Under the pieces are notes generated by a model. The model was not told the origin of the DNA and did no database searches. It saw only the letters and a list, made by a program, of their open reading frames with translations. From the NCBI RefSeq assembly GCF_002211765.1, contig NZ_CP022133.1:434001-498000 (forward strand): DNA of 64,000 bases, in the 5' to 3' direction. Both the position numbers and the translations under genes were made by a program. Origin of the DNA: Idiomarina piscisalsi. Its GTDB lineage: Bacteria; Pseudomonadota; Gammaproteobacteria; Enterobacterales; Alteromonadaceae. Shown here in pieces: positions 49,047-56,866 of this stretch. Position 1 is the stretch's first letter; every line of letters begins with the position of its first letter.

Positions 49047-51230
49047 TCAATGTAGCAGCTTTCTGGCATTGTGTAATTTCTTATAGCTGTCCAGCAGCTT
49101 CAGATGACGATCGATGCCTTCCAGTTGCATATTGGTTGGCGTCAGGCCGTAGAAGCGTGTGGTGCCTTGTACGGAGCCGATAACCGCTTCAATTACATCT
49201 TCACCATACATGCGCCCTAAATTATAGCGATAATCATCCAGCTCTAGTTCGTCATCCAAAATAATTTCCAGTACGGCTTCCACCGCCCGATAAAACAGCA
49301 CTCGCTCCGGTGTGTTGTCGTTATATTGCAGGAACATTTCAACGTATTCCTGGGCGTCTTCGTGGCGTTGCAGCGCAAGATATACCAATAATTTAAGCTC
49401 TAAAATTGTGAGCTGTCCCCATTCGGTATTTTCATCAAACTCAATACCGATAAGGGTAATAATGTCCATGTAGTTGTCGAGCTGGCTGTCTTCTAGGCGC
49501 TCGACGAGATCTTCCAGTTGCTCGTCTGACAGGCGGTGTAGGTTCAGAATATCCTCGCGGTATTGCAAGGCGATGTTGGTGTTGTCCCAGACGAGATCTT
49601 CAACCGGGTACACTTCAGAATAATCGGGCACCAAAATCCGGCACACTGGCGCCCCTAAGTCTTCGTGCACCATGATGTAGGCTTCTTTGTCGAGTTCGTT
49701 CAGAATGCCAAACAATAGGTTGGCTTCCTCTTCGTTGGTCGGAGCTGTAAAGTCCCACTCGACAAATTCAATGTCTGACTTGGCACTAAAGAAGCGCCAG
49801 GAAACGACACCCGATGAGTCAATAAAGTGTTCGACGTAGTTGTTTGGCTCGGACACCGCCATCGAGTTAAAGGTTGGTGGTGGTAAGTCGTTCAGCCCTT
49901 CAAAGCTGCGCCCTTGTAACAGCTCGGTAAGGCTGCGTTCTAACGCGACTTCAAAACTTGGATGCGCACCAAAAGACGCAAAGACCCCGCCGGTACGTGG
50001 GTTCATCAGCGTCACACACATGACGGGGAATTGTCCGCCAAGCGAGGCGTCTTTTACCAATACCGGGTAGCCTTGCTCTTCCAATGCATTAATGCCTGCG
50101 ACGATACCTGGATATTTATTTAGCACCTCCTGCGGCACGTCGGGCAGAGTAATTTCGTCTTCAATAATTTGTTTCTTAACCGCCCGCTCAAAAATTTCTG
50201 ACAAGCACTGCACTTTGGCTTCGGCCAATGTATTGCCGGCGCTCATACCGTTACTTAAGTACAGGTTTTCAATAAGGTTTGACGGAAAATAAATCGTTTC
50301 GCCATCGGAATGACGCACAAACGGCAGTGACACAATGCCTCGATCGACACGTCCTGAATTGGTGTCAATTAAGTGAGAGCCACGTAATTCTCCCTCGGGG
50401 TCATAAAACGCTCGCGTACGCTCATCGAGTATCTCGGCCGGCAGTTCGTCGTTGGGACCCGGCTTAAACCACTTTTCTTGTGGGTAATGAACAAAGTCCG
50501 CGTTAGCAATCTCTTCGCCAAAATACTGGTCGTTGTAAAAGAAGTTGCAGCTTAAGCGCTCAATAAATTCGCCCAACGCCGAGCACAAAGCACTTTCTTT
50601 GCTGGCGCCTTTGCCATTGGTAAAGCACATGTGTGACGCGGCGTCACGAATATGCAGTGACCAAACGTTCGGGACAATGTTGCGCCAGGACGCCACTTCT
50701 ATTTTCATGCCCAAGTCAGCCAGCAGCTTGGTCATGTTGTTAATGGTGTCTTCTAGGGGCAGGTCTTTGCCTTCAATGTAGGTTTTCTCGTCACCGCTGG
50801 GATCAATAGTGAGTAATGCCTGAGCGTCCTGCGTGATGCTGTCCACAGCTTCAACGTCAAACGCCAATTCGTTCTCAATAACCCGCTTAACCGCGCAGCG
50901 TTCAGCGGCACGAATAATGCCTTTGCGGTCTTTCTCATCGATGTCTGCCGGTAGTTCCACCTGAATTTTAAACAGCTGCTGATAGCGGTTTTCCGGGTCG
51001 ACAACATTGTTTTGGGAAATGCGAATGTTCTCGGTTGGAATGTCGCGCGCATCGCAATACAGACGAATAAAGTGAGCCGCGCACATGACCGATGACGCTA
51101 AGAAATAGTCAAACGGCCCGGGGGCTGAACCATCGCCTTTATAACGAATGGGTTGGTCAGAAATGACGGTGAAGTCATCAAACTTCGCCTCAAGGCGCAT
51201 GTTTTCGAGAAAACGAACATTGATTTCCAT
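49047..51230 (-). CDS. OsmC-YcaO fusion protein
   Basis: This is a 727-residue fusion. Residues about 1-140 form an OsmC-like domain (a peroxide-reductase fold) with a cysteine in ASSVMCAAHF and another in AERCAVKR, the usual OsmC pair. From about 150 on it aligns with E. coli YcaO: WRNIVPNVWSLHIRDAASHM, FTNGKGASKESALCSALGEF, YLSNGMSAGNTLAEAKVQCL, FASFGAHPSFEVALERSLTE, and a C-terminal TPR-like helical part (about 560-727). YcaO enzymes use ATP to activate amide backbones; E. coli YcaO is linked to RimO-dependent S12 methylthiolation. The fusion occurs in other marine gammaproteobacteria. It is 40 bases downstream-side of the metallopeptidase start. Confidence 0.93.
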   Translation of the reverse strand: MEINVRFLENMRLEAKFDDFTVISDQPIRYKGDGSAPGPFDYFLASSVMCAAHFIRLYCDARDIPTENIRISQNNVVDPENRYQQLFKIQVELPADIDEKDRKGIIRAAERCAVKRVIENELAFDVEAVDSITQDAQALLTIDPSGDEKTYIEGKDLPLEDTINNMTKLLADLGMKIEVASWRNIVPNVWSLHIRDAASHMCFTNGKGASKESALCSALGEFIERLSCNFFYNDQYFGEEIANADFVHYPQEKWFKPGPNDELPAEILDERTRAFYDPEGELRGSHLIDTNSGRVDRGIVSLPFVRHSDGETIYFPSNLIENLYLSNGMSAGNTLAEAKVQCLSEIFERAVKKQIIEDEITLPDVPQEVLNKYPGIVAGINALEEQGYPVLVKDASLGGQFPVMCVTLMNPRTGGVFASFGAHPSFEVALERSLTELLQGRSFEGLNDLPPPTFNSMAVSEPNNYVEHFIDSSGVVSWRFFSAKSDIEFVEWDFTAPTNEEEANLLFGILNELDKEAYIMVHEDLGAPVCRILVPDYSEVYPVEDLVWDNTNIALQYREDILNLHRLSDEQLEDLVERLEDSQLDNYMDIITLIGIEFDENTEWGQLTILELKLLVYLALQRHEDAQEYVEMFLQYNDNTPERVLFYRAVEAVLEIILDDELELDDYRYNLGRMYGEDVIEAVIGSVQGTTRFYGLTPTNMQLEGIDRHLKLLDSYKKLHNARKLLH

Positions 51231-51294
51231 AGAGAGGGACTTTCGCTTGTAAATAGAAGAGCTGAGAAAGTGCGGGATTATCCCACACTTTCAG

Positions 51295-51840
51295 TCATTG
51301 ATCATTATCGGCGTAGCCACTGCCATAAGCACTAAAGGGAAGCTCCAGCCCTAATTCTGGTATCTGCAAGCCTATCCAAGCTGGGAAGGTGTTGCTGTTT
51401 GGGCCGGGTAACACTTCATATTCGTTAGCCCATGGGTAAGCACTCGATAACTCTTTAATGCGTGGGATTATTTCGGCGGCTTGCGGACCCTTAACCGATA
51501 GTAGCTTTTCAGGTTTAGCACCGTACCAGTAACGATCCGGTGTGGTTGTTTGATAAACCCGCAGAGCAGGGCGACCATGTTCGACACCCCAGCCGACCAC
51601 TTCATACACGGTATATTCAGCAGCGCCGGCAGGTTTTACCGCTAACCAGGTGTGTACTGCAAACCAACCTCGCCAACCGAAGGCATCGGCGGCATAAGCC
51701 TCAATAACGGCCTCTTGTTCTACGGCTGGATTCGGCGCTATACCGGCCGGCTCGCGCGAGGCATCCCGCCAGTCGCCCGACGAGCAGCCAGCGACCAGCA
51801 CAACCGAAACGGCCAATAGAAACTGTGTTAGAAAACGCAT
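51295..51840 (-). CDS. DUF3750 lipoprotein
   Basis: This 181-residue predicted lipoprotein has the lipobox VLVAGCSS (Cys19). Family-like segments: GWRGWFAVHTWLAVKP, YTVYEVVGWGVEHGRPALRV, PDRYWYGAKPEKLLSVKGPQ and LPGPNSNTFPAWIGLQIPEL. The pattern of His, Tyr and Asn residues conserved in DUF3750 (HTW, PGPNSNTFP) suggests an enzymatic or binding site facing the periplasm; no activity is known. The GSGYADN tail may start short of the family end. Minus strand, 14 bases from yghU. Confidence 0.85.
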   Translation of the reverse strand: MRFLTQFLLAVSVVLVAGCSSGDWRDASREPAGIAPNPAVEQEAVIEAYAADAFGWRGWFAVHTWLAVKPAGAAEYTVYEVVGWGVEHGRPALRVYQTTTPDRYWYGAKPEKLLSVKGPQAAEIIPRIKELSSAYPWANEYEVLPGPNSNTFPAWIGLQIPELGLELPFSAYGSGYADNDQ

Positions 51841-51854
51841 CCTGAATGTAACCT

Positions 51855-52706
51855 CTACTCAAAGTCGCTGGCGCTGTGGCGCTCGCGTAATTGTTCGCTT
51901 TCTTCGCCCCACACTTTATTCACGCGACGGCCGCGTTTTACGGCCGGGCGCTCGTTGATGCGCTTCGCCCAGGCCACCACGTTTTCGTACTCATGCGCTT
52001 GTAAAAATTCGGCGGCCTCGTAAACCTCGTTTAACACTAGCGCCCCATACCATGGGAAAATCGCCATATCCGCAATGGTGTAGTCATTGCCGGCAATATA
52101 GTCGTTGTCAGCCAGTTGCTTGTCGAGCACATCAAGCTGACGTTTTACTTCCATTGTGTAGCGATTAATGGGGTACTCCAGTTTTTCCGGTGCATAGGCA
52201 TAAAAATGACCAAAACCACCACCTAACATAGGTGCACTGCCCATCTGCCAGAAGAGCCAGTTTAGGCACTCGGTACGCTTGGCAGGCTCGTTGGGTAAAA
52301 ACTCTCCAAACTTTTCCGCTAAATAGAGCAGTATTGAGCCTGACTCGAATACGCGGGTTGCTGGCGTTGTGGAGTTGTCGAGCAGTGCCGGAATTTTAGA
52401 ATTTGGATTGATCTCTACAAAACCGCTGCTGAACTGATCACCCTCAGTGATATCGATAATATAGGCGTCGTATTCGGCGGCATCTATGCCTTTTTCCAAC
52501 AGCTCTTCAAATAGGATAGTGACTTTTTGTCCGTTCGGGGTTGCCAGCGAATACAATTGATGCGGATGCTCACCGACGGGTAACTCTTTGTCGTGGGTCG
52601 CACCGGCTTCCGGGCGATTAATATTGGCAAATTTTCCGCCACTTTCCTGATCCCACTTCCACACTTTAGGTGGTTGATAGCCGTTTTCTGATGCTGTGTT
52701 TCCCAT
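51855..52706 (-). CDS. yghU: YghU-type glutathione S-transferase (disulfide-bond reductase)
   Basis: YghU of E. coli is a Nu-class GST that binds two glutathiones and reduces disulfides such as GSSG derivatives. This 283-residue protein follows it closely: FANINRPEAGATHDKELPVG, QLYSLATPNGQKVTILFEEL (thioredoxin-fold N-domain), DGDQF-type segment EGDQFSSGFVEINPNSKIPA near residue 85, VFESGSILLYLAEKFG near 120, MLGGGFGHFYAYAPEK near 155, ADMAIFPWYGALVL near 210 and ERPAVKRGRRVN near 255. It uses the product of gshB. Encoded between the DUF3750 lipoprotein and kynureninase. Confidence 0.95.
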   Translation of the reverse strand: MGNTASENGYQPPKVWKWDQESGGKFANINRPEAGATHDKELPVGEHPHQLYSLATPNGQKVTILFEELLEKGIDAAEYDAYIIDITEGDQFSSGFVEINPNSKIPALLDNSTTPATRVFESGSILLYLAEKFGEFLPNEPAKRTECLNWLFWQMGSAPMLGGGFGHFYAYAPEKLEYPINRYTMEVKRQLDVLDKQLADNDYIAGNDYTIADMAIFPWYGALVLNEVYEAAEFLQAHEYENVVAWAKRINERPAVKRGRRVNKVWGEESEQLRERHSASDFE

Positions 52707-52726
52707 ACTACCTCCATAATAGTCGC

Positions 52727-53968
52727 TTAAGTGACCGCTTGACGCTGTGCATAGCGGTTATCTTTATAGACCCCGGAATGAAGCACGTCACGTATTTGCT
52801 CAACCGCATTCCACACGTCTTTATAGCTGTTATAAAGGGGCGCAAAGCCAAAGCGAATAAAGTGCGGAGCTCGGTAGTCCGCAATAACGCCTCTGTCTAT
52901 TAACGCCTGACAAAGCTCGTAAGCAAAATCGAACGAGTAACTCAATTGGCTGCCTCGCTCTTCCGTTGACGCCGGAGAAAGCCGTTGTAGCTGGTCACTT
53001 AAACCGTATTGATTGATTAAGTCGTCAAACAAGGTCGTTAATACTACTGACTTTTTACGCACGGTTTGCAAATCTAGATTATCAAACAGCTCTAATGCAG
53101 CGTCGATTGCGGACATTGAAATAATTGATGGCGTACCAGCGAGAAACTGTTTAATGCCACTGTCAGGTTGATACTGTGGGTCAAATTCAAACGGGTTTTG
53201 ATGACCAAACCACCCCGCGATGGGTTGTTGTAGCTTGCCTTTCAGCGCTTTATTGACGTACACAAAAGCCGGAGCGCCCGGGCCGCCGTTGAGGTATTTA
53301 TAAGTGCAGCCAACGGCCATATCCACTTGACAGTCATCCAGGTAAACAGGCATAGCACCGGCGCTGTGTGCCAGGTCAACAATAATAAGAGCACCATGCT
53401 GATGAGCCCTTTCGGTTAACGACTTAATGTCCAGCCGTTTACCACTGCGAAAGTTCACTTCGGTGACCATAATGACCGCGGTCGAGTCGTCAATACTATC
53501 CAAGAGCTGATCTTCCTGAACGTCGACGAACTGGCAGCGAGCTTCATCTAAAAGCCCTTGTAAACCTTGCGCTATGTACAAGTCTGTCGGGAAGTTGTCA
53601 TGGCTTGAAATGACTTTATTGCGGCGGGTTGTGCCGTTACAGCTAAGTGCAGCACTTAACAGTTTGAATAAGTTGACAGAAATGGAGTCGCAGCATATTA
53701 CTTGACCTTCTGCCGCCCCGATAATGGGCGCAATTTTCTCGCCAACTTGCTGTGGTAAATTGACCCAGTCGTGTTGGTTCCAGCTGCTAATTAAATCGTT
53801 TCCCCATTGTTGTTCTGTCACTTCTCTGACTCTTTGTTTTACTCGTTTTGGCAGGGCGCCGAGTGAGTTCCCGTCTAAGTATATGGTGTTGTCGGGAATA
53901 TCAAACTCATCACGATATTGTGCCAATGGATCGTTGCTATCAAGTCGTTCTACATCAGTTAAATTCAT
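52727..53968 (-). CDS. kynU: Kynureninase KynU
   Basis: Kynureninase is a PLP enzyme cleaving kynurenine to anthranilate and alanine in tryptophan catabolism. It has 413 residues. Motifs: YLDGNSLGALPKRV near residue 30, GNDLISSWNQHDWVNLPQ near 55, DLAHSAGAMPVYLDDCQVD near 200, and the PLP-lysine block VGCTYKYLNGGPGAPAFVYV near 230. WFGHQNPFEFDPQYQP follows. The ATG overlaps the stop of the upstream hydrolase by 4 bases, so the two are translated together, which suggests that hydrolase supplies kynurenine. Tryptophan dioxygenase is not in the window. Confidence 0.95.
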   Translation of the reverse strand: MNLTDVERLDSNDPLAQYRDEFDIPDNTIYLDGNSLGALPKRVKQRVREVTEQQWGNDLISSWNQHDWVNLPQQVGEKIAPIIGAAEGQVICCDSISVNLFKLLSAALSCNGTTRRNKVISSHDNFPTDLYIAQGLQGLLDEARCQFVDVQEDQLLDSIDDSTAVIMVTEVNFRSGKRLDIKSLTERAHQHGALIIVDLAHSAGAMPVYLDDCQVDMAVGCTYKYLNGGPGAPAFVYVNKALKGKLQQPIAGWFGHQNPFEFDPQYQPDSGIKQFLAGTPSIISMSAIDAALELFDNLDLQTVRKKSVVLTTLFDDLINQYGLSDQLQRLSPASTEERGSQLSYSFDFAYELCQALIDRGVIADYRAPHFIRFGFAPLYNSYKDVWNAVEQIRDVLHSGVYKDNRYAQRQAVT

Positions 53969-54789
53969 TGTTTCAACTCTTCTTTCAGTCGCTGAACGAT
54001 GGCTTCCCAGGCGTTTGTTTGTGGGTGTATCATGTCGAAGTGGCCGGCATCATCGACTATCATGGTGTTTACGTTATCTACGCTGAATACGCCCGCCTGG
54101 CCCATGGGAACTATATTATCGGCAGAGCCTTGCAGCAGCCAGGTGTTGTGATGCAACGTCTGTTGCTTCGGGTCGGCTTGAGCCAAGTTGAAATCACTCT
54201 TGGCTGTCTCTAAAAGCGCCTTAGCGGCTTGGTTACAACTGCCATCCTCAGCTATGTAGGCCTGCATATCCGTTATTGCGGCCAGACCTAGAACGGCGTC
54301 AACTTGCTCAGCATATTGACGATCATTTGATGTTGCCAGCAGCGCCAAATGTCCGCCTGCGGAATGACCTATCACCGCCGTTGGCTTGCCGTTGGTCTGG
54401 CGAAGTATGTTCTCAATGGCGTTTAACACATCGTTGAGACTGGCAGGCCACTCTGCATTCTTTTCACCTAAGCGACGGTACTCGACGGACCAAAGGTTGA
54501 AACCTTCTTTCGTCAGGGCGGTGCTTAATGGATAACTGTGTCTAATGCCGTAGTCTTTAAGCCAACAGCCGCCGTGAATGAAAATGACATTAGAGGCTTT
54601 CATTGCGTTGTTTTTCGCTGGCCAGTACTGATAAAACTGCGACGGTTGTGAACCGTACGGATAGGTTTGAGTTGGGGGATCAGAAGGCAACTCAAGTACT
54701 TCATTAAACGTGACTTGCCTTAACGGATCTGCGCATACGCTGAAGGTTAAAGCCATAATTAAACAAGCGGTGAAAATGAGTCGTTTCAT
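53965..54789 (-). CDS. Signal-peptide alpha/beta hydrolase, possible N-formylkynurenine formamidase
   Basis: This 274-residue alpha/beta hydrolase has a signal peptide (about 1-20, ending SVCADP). It carries the oxyanion motif HGGCW (family HGGxW) near residue 75 and the nucleophile elbow GHSAGGH near residue 143. The likely Asp in QGSADNIV near 220 and the His in DAGHFDMIHP near 248 complete a triad. HGGxW plus GHSAGxH is typical of the kynurenine-formamidase (AFMID) type, and coupling to kynU by a 4-base overlap supports this. Export to the periplasm would be odd for that step, so esterase activity on another substrate remains possible. Confidence 0.7.
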   Translation of the reverse strand: MKRLIFTACLIMALTFSVCADPLRQVTFNEVLELPSDPPTQTYPYGSQPSQFYQYWPAKNNAMKASNVIFIHGGCWLKDYGIRHSYPLSTALTKEGFNLWSVEYRRLGEKNAEWPASLNDVLNAIENILRQTNGKPTAVIGHSAGGHLALLATSNDRQYAEQVDAVLGLAAITDMQAYIAEDGSCNQAAKALLETAKSDFNLAQADPKQQTLHHNTWLLQGSADNIVPMGQAGVFSVDNVNTMIVDDAGHFDMIHPQTNAWEAIVQRLKEELKQ

Positions 54790-54899
54790 TCGGGTGTACC
54801 AGTACTGTCGTTGTGTAAGCTTTCAGGTGTTCAGGGAACCATACAAGCATAGAAAATTAAGGGCAACAAAATAGTTGATTGATTACTAAAGATATTTAG

Positions 54900-54930
54900 T
54901 TGAGGTAAAAACGTGAGCAAATTCTATACT
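54900..54930 (+). promoter_or_regulatory. Possible promoter of the small lipoprotein gene
   Basis: TTGAGG (54900-54905) and TATACT (54925-54930) are separated by 19 bases, longer than ideal. They lie 36 bases upstream of the ATG of the lipoprotein gene at 54967. Confidence 0.35.
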
Positions 54931-54966
54931 GAGTAATGAGCGGTTCAGACGGTTCTGGAGGATATT

Positions 54967-55182
54967 ATGCGCATTGGATTTGTTGGTCTCAGTGTTGCAG
55001 TACTTTTTCTCACTGGTTGTAGTAGTCAACCTGAAAGCATGAGTCAGTCACGCTATGAAGTTGATAGTGAGTATGTGAGTAAAGTTGAGCGTCAGGCTCG
55101 AATGAGTGGCATGAGTAATGTTGAAGTTTACTGGGTAAACCCGCCGAGAAAAGAAAAAGGCGCAAACACTGAAGGCAATTAA
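54967..55182 (+). CDS. Small lipoprotein of unknown function
   Basis: This 71-residue protein has a GGAGG ribosome binding site, a lipoprotein signal peptide and the lipobox FLTGCSS (Cys18). The mature part (about 53 residues) is polar, with YVSKVERQARMSG and VEVYWVNPPRKEK. No Asp follows the Cys, so outer-membrane sorting is likely under the enterobacterial rule. It is a single-gene unit with its own terminator. Not assigned to a named family. Confidence 0.75.
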   Translation: MRIGFVGLSVAVLFLTGCSSQPESMSQSRYEVDSEYVSKVERQARMSGMSNVEVYWVNPPRKEKGANTEGN

Positions 55183-55197
55183 ACCATCAGTGAACAA

Positions 55198-55236
55198 CCA
55201 AGGCTGAACTCTAATTAAGCCAGCCTTGGCGGTTTT
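55198..55236 (+). terminator. Intrinsic terminator after the small lipoprotein gene
   Basis: CCAAGGCTG (55198-55206) pairs perfectly with CAGCCTTGG (55221-55229) around a 14-base loop, followed by CGGTTTT. It lies just past the lipoprotein stop and touches the end of the convergent Mpo1-like gene. Confidence 0.8.
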
Positions 55237-55729
55237 ATTGTTCTAATTTACGCTCAACGTCGGCTTTTAACTCTTTTCGCATGCCCAGCATAAATACAAC
55301 TTCGGTCACGACAAACAAGGGACCGACGGCTAAGCCCATAATGTCGTCAACAAAAGCCGGTTTGCGACCTTCGAAGTAATGGCCAATAAACTGGAATACC
55401 CAACCGACAACGAACAAGCCAATGGCCCAACTAAGCCAGAGTTCTGTTGGCATGGCGGCAAAATAGCGCCCGGCAGCTAGTGCAAGCCAAAGCAATACGG
55501 TCATCAGCAGACCGAATGGAATATCCAGTCGGATATAAAAAATGATCGACAGAAAAACAGCGATGCTGGCCGGCGTAATAATCAAAAACTCCATGGGCAG
55601 CACGGGGCGCGAAAGCAGTGTTAAAATACCCACAACAATCATGGGGATGCCAATTAAATGTGTTGCCACATTCTTACGATTGCGGTGATAGGCGGCGTAT
55701 TGTGCCAAATGCTCGACGATGGTTTTCAT
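55235..55729 (-). CDS. Mpo1-like (DUF962) membrane protein
   Basis: This 164-residue membrane protein has about 4 hydrophobic segments. It carries the DUF962/Mpo1 signatures AYHRNRKNVATHLIGIPM near residue 13 and FQFIGHYFEGRKPAFVDD near residue 112, including the His residues that bind iron in yeast Mpo1, a dioxygenase acting in 2-hydroxy fatty acid alpha-oxidation. Bacterial members are uncharacterised, so a lipid-oxidising role is an extrapolation. It lies 21 bases after the persulfide-dioxygenase-like gene, same strand, probably co-transcribed. Confidence 0.88.
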   Translation of the reverse strand: MKTIVEHLAQYAAYHRNRKNVATHLIGIPMIVVGILTLLSRPVLPMEFLIITPASIAVFLSIIFYIRLDIPFGLLMTVLLWLALAAGRYFAAMPTELWLSWAIGLFVVGWVFQFIGHYFEGRKPAFVDDIMGLAVGPLFVVTEVVFMLGMRKELKADVERKLEQ

Positions 55730-55750
55730 AAGTGTTGTGCCATAGGGTGA

Positions 55751-56623
55751 TTAAAAAAGATTCAAAGGGATTTTAAGATACGTCTGACCGTTACTTTCAG
55801 CGGGCGGCATGTTGCCTGCGCGCATGTTGACTTGTACCGAAGGCAAAATCAGTCGAGGCATATCTAGCGTCTTGTCGCGCTCAGTGCGCATTTTCACAAA
55901 CTCGTCTTCAGTTGTGTTGCCGCCGACGTGCACGTTGTTGCGTTTTTCTTCACCCACAGTGGTTTCAAAAGCATAGTATTCACGGTTCGGGGCTTTATAG
56001 TCATGGCACAAAAATATCCGGGTGTCGTCCGCAAGTGAAAATATCTTTTGAATTGACTGATACAACGTTCTGGCATCGCCACCAGGGAAGTCGCAACGGG
56101 CCGTCCCGTAGTCCGGCATAAATAGCGTATCGCCGACAAAAGCGGCATCGCCAATGACATAGGTCAGGCAGGCCGGTGTATGGCCTGGAGTATGTAACAC
56201 GTGGGCTTCAAGGTGACCAATAGAAAAGGTGTCACCGTCAGCAAATAGGCGGTCAAATTGACTGCCGTCTCGCGCAAACTCGGTCCCTGCATTAAAGGCC
56301 TTACCGAAGGTTTCCTGGACTGTTTTAATGTGCTCTCCAATGCCCAGCTTGGTGCCTGTTTTCTGTTGTAAATAAGGTGCTGCTGACAAATGGTCGGCAT
56401 GAACGTGAGTTTCTAAAATCCACTCGACGGTAAGCTGCTTTTCTTTCACAAACGCAAGGATCGTCTCAGCAGATTCCGTTTTAGTGCGTCCTGCCGCGTA
56501 GTCAAAGTCCAACACAGAATCGATAATAGCGCAGTGCTTAGAGTCAGGGTCTTGCACGACGTAACTGTAGGTGTTTGTTGGCTCATCGAAGAAATGAGTG
56601 ACGATAGGGACTTGTGACGACAT
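55751..56623 (-). CDS. MBL-fold hydrolase, persulfide-dioxygenase-like
   Basis: This 290-residue metallo-beta-lactamase-fold protein carries the metal motif THVHADHLSAA near residue 77, HTPGHTPACLTYVIGD near residue 140, FVGDTLFMPDYGTARCDFPG near 165 (metal Asp) and IFLCHDYKAPNREYY near 208 (His). The DYGTARCDFPGG and CHDY segments are typical of the ETHE1/Blh group of glutathione persulfide dioxygenases, which bind one iron and oxidise GSSH to sulfite. A C-terminal extension ends KIPLNLF. Sulfide detoxification is a reasonable guess; no rhodanese or SQR gene is adjacent. Confidence 0.85.
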   Translation of the reverse strand: MSSQVPIVTHFFDEPTNTYSYVVQDPDSKHCAIIDSVLDFDYAAGRTKTESAETILAFVKEKQLTVEWILETHVHADHLSAAPYLQQKTGTKLGIGEHIKTVQETFGKAFNAGTEFARDGSQFDRLFADGDTFSIGHLEAHVLHTPGHTPACLTYVIGDAAFVGDTLFMPDYGTARCDFPGGDARTLYQSIQKIFSLADDTRIFLCHDYKAPNREYYAFETTVGEEKRNNVHVGGNTTEDEFVKMRTERDKTLDMPRLILPSVQVNMRAGNMPPAESNGQTYLKIPLNLF

Positions 56624-56792
56624 ATGAAAAACCTTTTCACCTAATACTTAATAAAGACCAATGTTAAAGTGGTTAGCGAATATAAAGCAATGAGTACAAA
56701 ATAGACGCCATGTAGACACTCTAAAGCCAAATGACTAACGAATCCAACAGTCTTTGACTAGTAAAATAGACCAAGGTCGTAATGCGCGAAAG

Positions 56793-56819
56793 CAAAGTTT
56801 GCTGGAAACTGGTCGATAA
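56793..56819 (+). promoter_or_regulatory. FliA (sigma-28) promoter of a chemoreceptor gene
   Basis: CAAAGTTT (56793-56800), 11 bases, then GTCGATAA (56812-56819) matches TAAAGTTT-N11-GCCGATAA at 7/8 in both halves with exact spacing. It is 48 bases upstream of the chemotaxis receptor ATG at 56867. FliA control of receptors is known in enterobacteria. Confidence 0.75.
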
Positions 56820-56866
56820 TTATACATAGGCAAGCCCAATTTATTGGGACTTATGGAATTCAGGGA

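Noticed and set aside
53848..54213. 121-codon frame opposite kynU and the upstream hydrolase
   Set aside because: It spans the coupled junction of two firm genes on the other strand; no family features.
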